DNA of 64,000 bases from Halalkalibacter nanhaiisediminis (GTDB lineage: Bacteria > Bacillota > Bacilli > Bacillales > Bacillaceae_D), in NCBI RefSeq assembly GCF_007830185.1, contig NZ_VLKZ01000006.1:124001-188000 (forward strand). The letters are read 5' to 3'. Shown piece after piece: positions 60,487-64,000 of the stretch (position 1 is the stretch's first letter; every line of letters starts with the position of its first letter). A program made the translations under genes and the position numbers. A model generated the notes under the pieces. It ran no database searches. It was not told the origin of the DNA and saw only the letters and a list, made by a program, of their open reading frames with translations.

Positions 60487-61479
60487 CTACTTCGCATACA
60501 CATGCAACATCGTATCTTCTGGATCTGCATACGGAGCTTGTTCAGCGTATTCTGTTGCTTCATCAATAATAATTGCCATGCGCTCTTCCATTTCCTTTAA
60601 CACGTCGTCAGTTAAAAGACCAACCTCTTTTAAGTAAGCAGCAAATGTATAAATCGAATCTAATTTCTTCGCTTCTTCGACCTCTTCACGCGGCCGATAC
60701 GCACGATCATCGTCATCACTTGAGTGTGGTGTTAAACGGTAGGAAACAGCTTCAATTAACGATGGTCCTTCGCCACGACGAGCTCGGTCAGCCGCAGTCT
60801 TAACAGCTTCATAGACTGCAAGGGGATCATTCCCATCTATCGTTACACCAGGCATTCCATATCCAATTGCTCGGTCTGATACTTTTTCACAAGCAAGCTG
60901 CTTTTCAATTGGGACAGAGATCGCATATTTATTATTCTCGCACATAAAAATAACAGGTAGCTTATGAACGCCAGCGAAGTTAGCTCCCTCATGAAAATCA
61001 CCTTGGTTAGATGATCCTTCACCAAATGTGGTAAAGGTGACAAAGTCTTTTCCTTCCATTCTCCCTCCCAGTGCAATACCTACAGCATGGGGAACTTGTG
61101 TTGTAACAGGCGATGATCCAGTCACAATCCGATTTTTCTTTTGTCCAAAGTGACCAGGCATTTGACGACCACCTGAATTCGGATCTTCCGCTTTCGCGAA
61201 ACCTGAGAGCATCAAATCACGAGCTGTCATACCAAATGATAAAACAACACCTATATCACGGTAGTAAGGCAGAATATAATCTTTTTGACGATCAAGGGCG
61301 AATGCAGCACCTACTTGTGCTGCCTCCTGCCCTTGACACGAAATCACAAATGGAATTTTCCCCGCACGATTAAGGAGCCACATACGCTCATCAAGCCTTC
61401 GTGCAAGTAACATTGTTTCATACATTTCTAGAACGGTTTCATCAGAAAGACCTAATGTACGGTGTCTATTCTCTGTCAT
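60487..61479 (-). CDS. bkdAA: Branched-chain 2-oxoacid dehydrogenase E1 alpha subunit
   Basis: A 330-aa subunit carrying the thiamine-diphosphate motif FTTFGEGSSNQGDFHEG and the phosphorylation-loop-like YRLTPHSSDDDDRAYR. The second of two consecutive ATGs (61479) is chosen because AGGAGG is seven bases away; a longer open frame to 61509 would put the binding site inside the gene. Follows lpdV by about 30 bases and precedes bkdAB. Confidence 0.94.
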   Translation of the reverse strand: MTENRHRTLGLSDETVLEMYETMLLARRLDERMWLLNRAGKIPFVISCQGQEAAQVGAAFALDRQKDYILPYYRDIGVVLSFGMTARDLMLSGFAKAEDPNSGGRQMPGHFGQKKNRIVTGSSPVTTQVPHAVGIALGGRMEGKDFVTFTTFGEGSSNQGDFHEGANFAGVHKLPVIFMCENNKYAISVPIEKQLACEKVSDRAIGYGMPGVTIDGNDPLAVYEAVKTAADRARRGEGPSLIEAVSYRLTPHSSDDDDRAYRPREEVEEAKKLDSIYTFAAYLKEVGLLTDDVLKEMEERMAIIIDEATEYAEQAPYADPEDTMLHVYAK

Positions 61480-61510
61480 CATCGTTCCTCCTCTTTCATT
61501 AATCTTCATA

Positions 61511-62932
61511 TTATGAATGAATGGCTAAACCATCTACAGCAAGAGCTGCTTCCCCAATCACTTCTGATAAGGTCGGATGTGGATGGATGGTACGCGCAAC
61601 CTCAAAATGTGCCGCATCTAATACTTTAGCAAGTGCCGCCTCCGATATCATATCTGTGACGTGAGGACCAATCATATGAACACCGAGGACATCGTCATTA
61701 TTCGCATCGACAATGATTTTGGCCATTCCATCCGTTTCCCCGTAAACAAGAGCCTTTCCAATGGCTTTAAAAGGGAAAGTTCCAATTTTCACATCGAAAC
61801 CGCGCTCCTTTGCTTCTATCTCCGTTAAACCAACACTAGCCATTTCTGGATGACTGTAGATACATTTTGCCACAGTGTCATAATTAATTGGTTCAGGCTT
61901 CTTTCCAGCAAGATGATCAACAGCAACAATTCCTTCATGAGAAGCAACATGGGCAAGCTGCAATCCACCAATGACATCGCCTATCGCATACATATGAGAT
62001 TCCTTCGTCTGATGGAATTCATTAACCGCGATTGCCCCATTCTCGACAACGATATCTGTGTTTTCAAGGCCAATATCTTCGACATTCGGCTTGCGACCAA
62101 CAGATAATAGCAATTGATCAGCTTGAAATATTTGTTCTTCTCCGTTCAATTCAGCACGAATGGTCACACCTTGCCCTTTTTCCAATGTTTCAGGCAACAC
62201 TTTTGCATTCGTAATTAAATGAATTCCCTTTTTCTTAAGGATCTTCGCAGCTTCTTTCGCAATATCTGCATCCTCAGTCGGAAGAATTTGCGAACCAAAC
62301 TCTAGGACAGTCACTTCGACACCAAAATCATTCAGCATCGACGCCCATTCAATTCCAATCACCCCTCCACCAACAATAATCATCGATGAAGGTAATGTTT
62401 CAAGAGAAAGTGCTTCATCAGATGTCAGCACAAACTCGCCATCTGGTACAAGACCTGGTAACGTTCGAGGAGTGGATCCTGTAGCAATCAAGACATATTG
62501 TGGAATTAGCATCGTGTTTTCTTGACCATCTGCCCGTTCCACCGAAATCGTTCCAGGAGTTGGTGAGAAAATAGACGGACCAAGAATTCGACCTTTTCCT
62601 TTAAATACATCAATTTTACCTTTTTTCATTAAATGCATGACACCACGATGCAGTTGTTCGACAATCGCTTCTTTACGTTCCTGCACCTTTTTAAAATTAA
62701 GCGTTACATCACCTGTGACAACTCCAAATTCATCTGCACGCTTTGCTGTTGCAAAAACCTCTGCACTCCTGAGCAATGCTTTGCTCGGGATACAACCTTT
62801 ATGCAAGCACGTTCCACCAAGCTTTTCTTTTTCAACAACAGCTACCTTCAAACCATGCTGCGCGGCACGAATGGCAGCTACATAACCACCCGTTCCTGCC
62901 CCTAAAATAACAAGATCATATTCTTCAGCCAT
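61511..62932 (-). CDS. lpdV: Dihydrolipoamide dehydrogenase (E3) of the branched-chain complex
   Basis: FAD flavoprotein that reoxidises the lipoyl group of E2 with NAD+. The 473-aa protein has the FAD motif VILGAGTGGYVAAIRAAQHG, the redox-active pair in GGTCLHKGCIPSK, the NAD motif VGGGVIGIEWASML and the C-terminal dimer motif HPHPTLSEVIGEAAL with the catalytic His-Glu. GGGAGGG precedes the ATG. Sits between bcd and bkdAA. Confidence 0.95.
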   Translation of the reverse strand: MAEEYDLVILGAGTGGYVAAIRAAQHGLKVAVVEKEKLGGTCLHKGCIPSKALLRSAEVFATAKRADEFGVVTGDVTLNFKKVQERKEAIVEQLHRGVMHLMKKGKIDVFKGKGRILGPSIFSPTPGTISVERADGQENTMLIPQYVLIATGSTPRTLPGLVPDGEFVLTSDEALSLETLPSSMIIVGGGVIGIEWASMLNDFGVEVTVLEFGSQILPTEDADIAKEAAKILKKKGIHLITNAKVLPETLEKGQGVTIRAELNGEEQIFQADQLLLSVGRKPNVEDIGLENTDIVVENGAIAVNEFHQTKESHMYAIGDVIGGLQLAHVASHEGIVAVDHLAGKKPEPINYDTVAKCIYSHPEMASVGLTEIEAKERGFDVKIGTFPFKAIGKALVYGETDGMAKIIVDANNDDVLGVHMIGPHVTDMISEAALAKVLDAAHFEVARTIHPHPTLSEVIGEAALAVDGLAIHS

Positions 62933-63066
62933 TCAAATAAACCCTCCCTGCCCACGTACGTGAGTATTTGACGTTACCTACACGTTGTAGACGTTCTTAG
63001 CAACGTTTCCTGTTACCATACATAGAACTCTTCACTTTGTCGTTAGCCATTTATCGAATTTAACTT

Positions 63067-64000
63067 TTATTTACGTCGAGATAAAATATGATGACCATTT
63101 TGTAAAAACTGACTACGAGACTTGCTCATTCGTTCAATCCGTTCTTCCGCCATTCGATCAGCAGCTAAAAATGTTGGAATCTGGTCTCGCTTTGAAATGT
63201 CGAATACCTTTGCAACATTTTGATAAATTCCTTCTACTTTCTTAAGCGCACGTTCACGATTATAGCCATTTAATTCATCAGCGACATTGATGACACCACC
63301 TGCATTAATTACGTAATCTGGAGCATATGCAATGCCCATTTCGTGAATCAGGTTACCATGACGTTCTTCTTTTAACTGATTATTTGCAGCTCCTGCTATT
63401 ACTTTTGCTTTTAATTGCGGAATCGTATGATCATTGATGACCGCTCCAAGAGCACAAGGAGCAAAAATATCACAATCAACCGCGTAAATATCGTTTACAC
63501 CAACTGCCTTAGCACCAAAATCAACTACAGCGCGCTGAACGGATTCTTTATTAATATCAGTGACAATAAGCGAAGCCCCTTCTTCATGAAGGTGTTTGCA
63601 CAAATGATAGGCAACATTACCGACTCCTTGAACAGCTACTGTCTTCCCCGCTAAATCATCTGTTCCAAATGCTTCCTTAGCAGCCGCCTTCATCCCAACA
63701 TAAACACCGTAAGCAGTGACAGGAGATGGATTACCAGATGAACCAAAAGCTGGAGAAATACCCGTCACATAATCTGTTTCTTCGTGAATAATATCCATAT
63801 CTTGAACCGTTGTCCCGACATCCTCAGCCGTAATATAGCGACCATTTAACCCTTGAATATAGCGACCGAAAGCACGGAACATCTCTTCATTTTTGTCCTT
63901 ACGCGGATCACCAATGATAACCGTTTTTCCTCCGCCTAGATTTAAGCCTGCTGCAGCATTTTTATACGTCATCCCTTTAGCTAATCGGAGCGCATCTTCA
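63067..64000 (-). CDS. bcd: Leucine (branched-chain amino acid) dehydrogenase, N-terminus beyond window
   Basis: NAD-dependent oxidative deamination of Leu, Ile and Val to the keto acids used by the downstream complex. The frame continues to the right edge ([10 protein letters not shown]), so about 50 N-terminal residues are missing. Visible are the catalytic-lysine region [15 protein letters not shown], the nucleotide motif [13 protein letters not shown] and [20 protein letters not shown]. The 130-base gap to lpdV contains no butyrate kinase gene. Confidence 0.94.
   Translation of the reverse strand, partial: EDALRLAKGMTYKNAAAGLNLGGGKTVIIGDPRKDKNEEMFRAFGRYIQGLNGRYITAEDVGTTVQDMDIIHEETDYVTGISPAFGSSGNPSPVTAYGVYVGMKAAAKEAFGTDDLAGKTVAVQGVGNVAYHLCKHLHEEGASLIVTDINKESVQRAVVDFGAKAVGVNDIYAVDCDIFAPCALGAVINDHTIPQLKAKVIAGAANNQLKEERHGNLIHEMGIAYAPDYVINAGGVINVADELNGYNRERALKKVEGIYQNVAKVFDISKRDQIPTFLAADRMAEERIERMSKSRSQFLQNGHHILSRRK

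Overview
The window reads as chromosome from a low-GC, endospore-forming Bacillaceae bacterium. Supporting genes are a cotJABC spore-coat operon, the sporulation checkpoint gene sda, a Kin-type kinase, ytvI, prsA, bacilliredoxin and a branched-chain keto-acid (bkd) operon. A BCCT osmolyte transporter, an MscS channel and a CaCA antiporter would suit a salt- or alkali-tolerant species, but that is inference. No phage, plasmid or CRISPR array was seen. Most genes lie on the minus strand.

Layout. 1-12 kb: BCCT transporter (cut by the left edge), MscS channel, cold-shock protein, chemoreceptor, CDF metal exporter, spore-type catalase, kinase-like protein, lipoprotein and a 43-aa basic protein behind a manganese (yybP-ykoY) riboswitch. 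12-19 kb: methyltransferase, a c-di-GMP-I riboswitch that appears to mask the ribosome binding site of an unknown 104-aa gene, a sulfurtransferase/thioredoxin cluster with four rhodanese-like proteins, sda and a BASS transporter. 19-27 kb: Zur-controlled zinc GTPase, YjiH membrane protein, EamA exporter, MocR regulator, PrsA. 27-28 kb: decayed DNA with a broken small gene and an IS66 remnant. 28-43 kb: a sugar uptake and catabolism locus (TIM-barrel isomerase, two Gfo/Idh/MocA dehydrogenases, ThuA, LacI regulator with three operator-like palindromes, YesMN two-component system whose regulator is split by an in-frame stop, ABC transporter, MsmX ATPase, PucR-type regulator) with two cre-like sites. 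43-45 kb: an IS1380 remnant and a chimeric ORF. 45-54 kb: tRNA-Val, small alarmone synthetase, kinase with a Spo0A box, SOS-type Y-family polymerase, and uppP-ytvI-popT behind a second manganese riboswitch, then a CaCA antiporter and tRNA-Arg. 54-64 kb: bacilliredoxin, cotJ operon, Zur-controlled His-rich zinc-binding lipoprotein, secreted CxxC protein, and bkdB-bkdAB-bkdAA-lpdV-bcd (bcd cut by the right edge, no buk between bcd and lpdV).

The strongest novelty is regulatory. Two closely related manganese aptamers, each followed by two terminators, precede genes that are not obvious manganese exporters: a 43-aa basic protein and an undecaprenyl-phosphate recycling operon. A c-di-GMP aptamer with a readable switching mechanism precedes an uncharacterised gene. 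All calls rest on reading the sequence; no database search was run.
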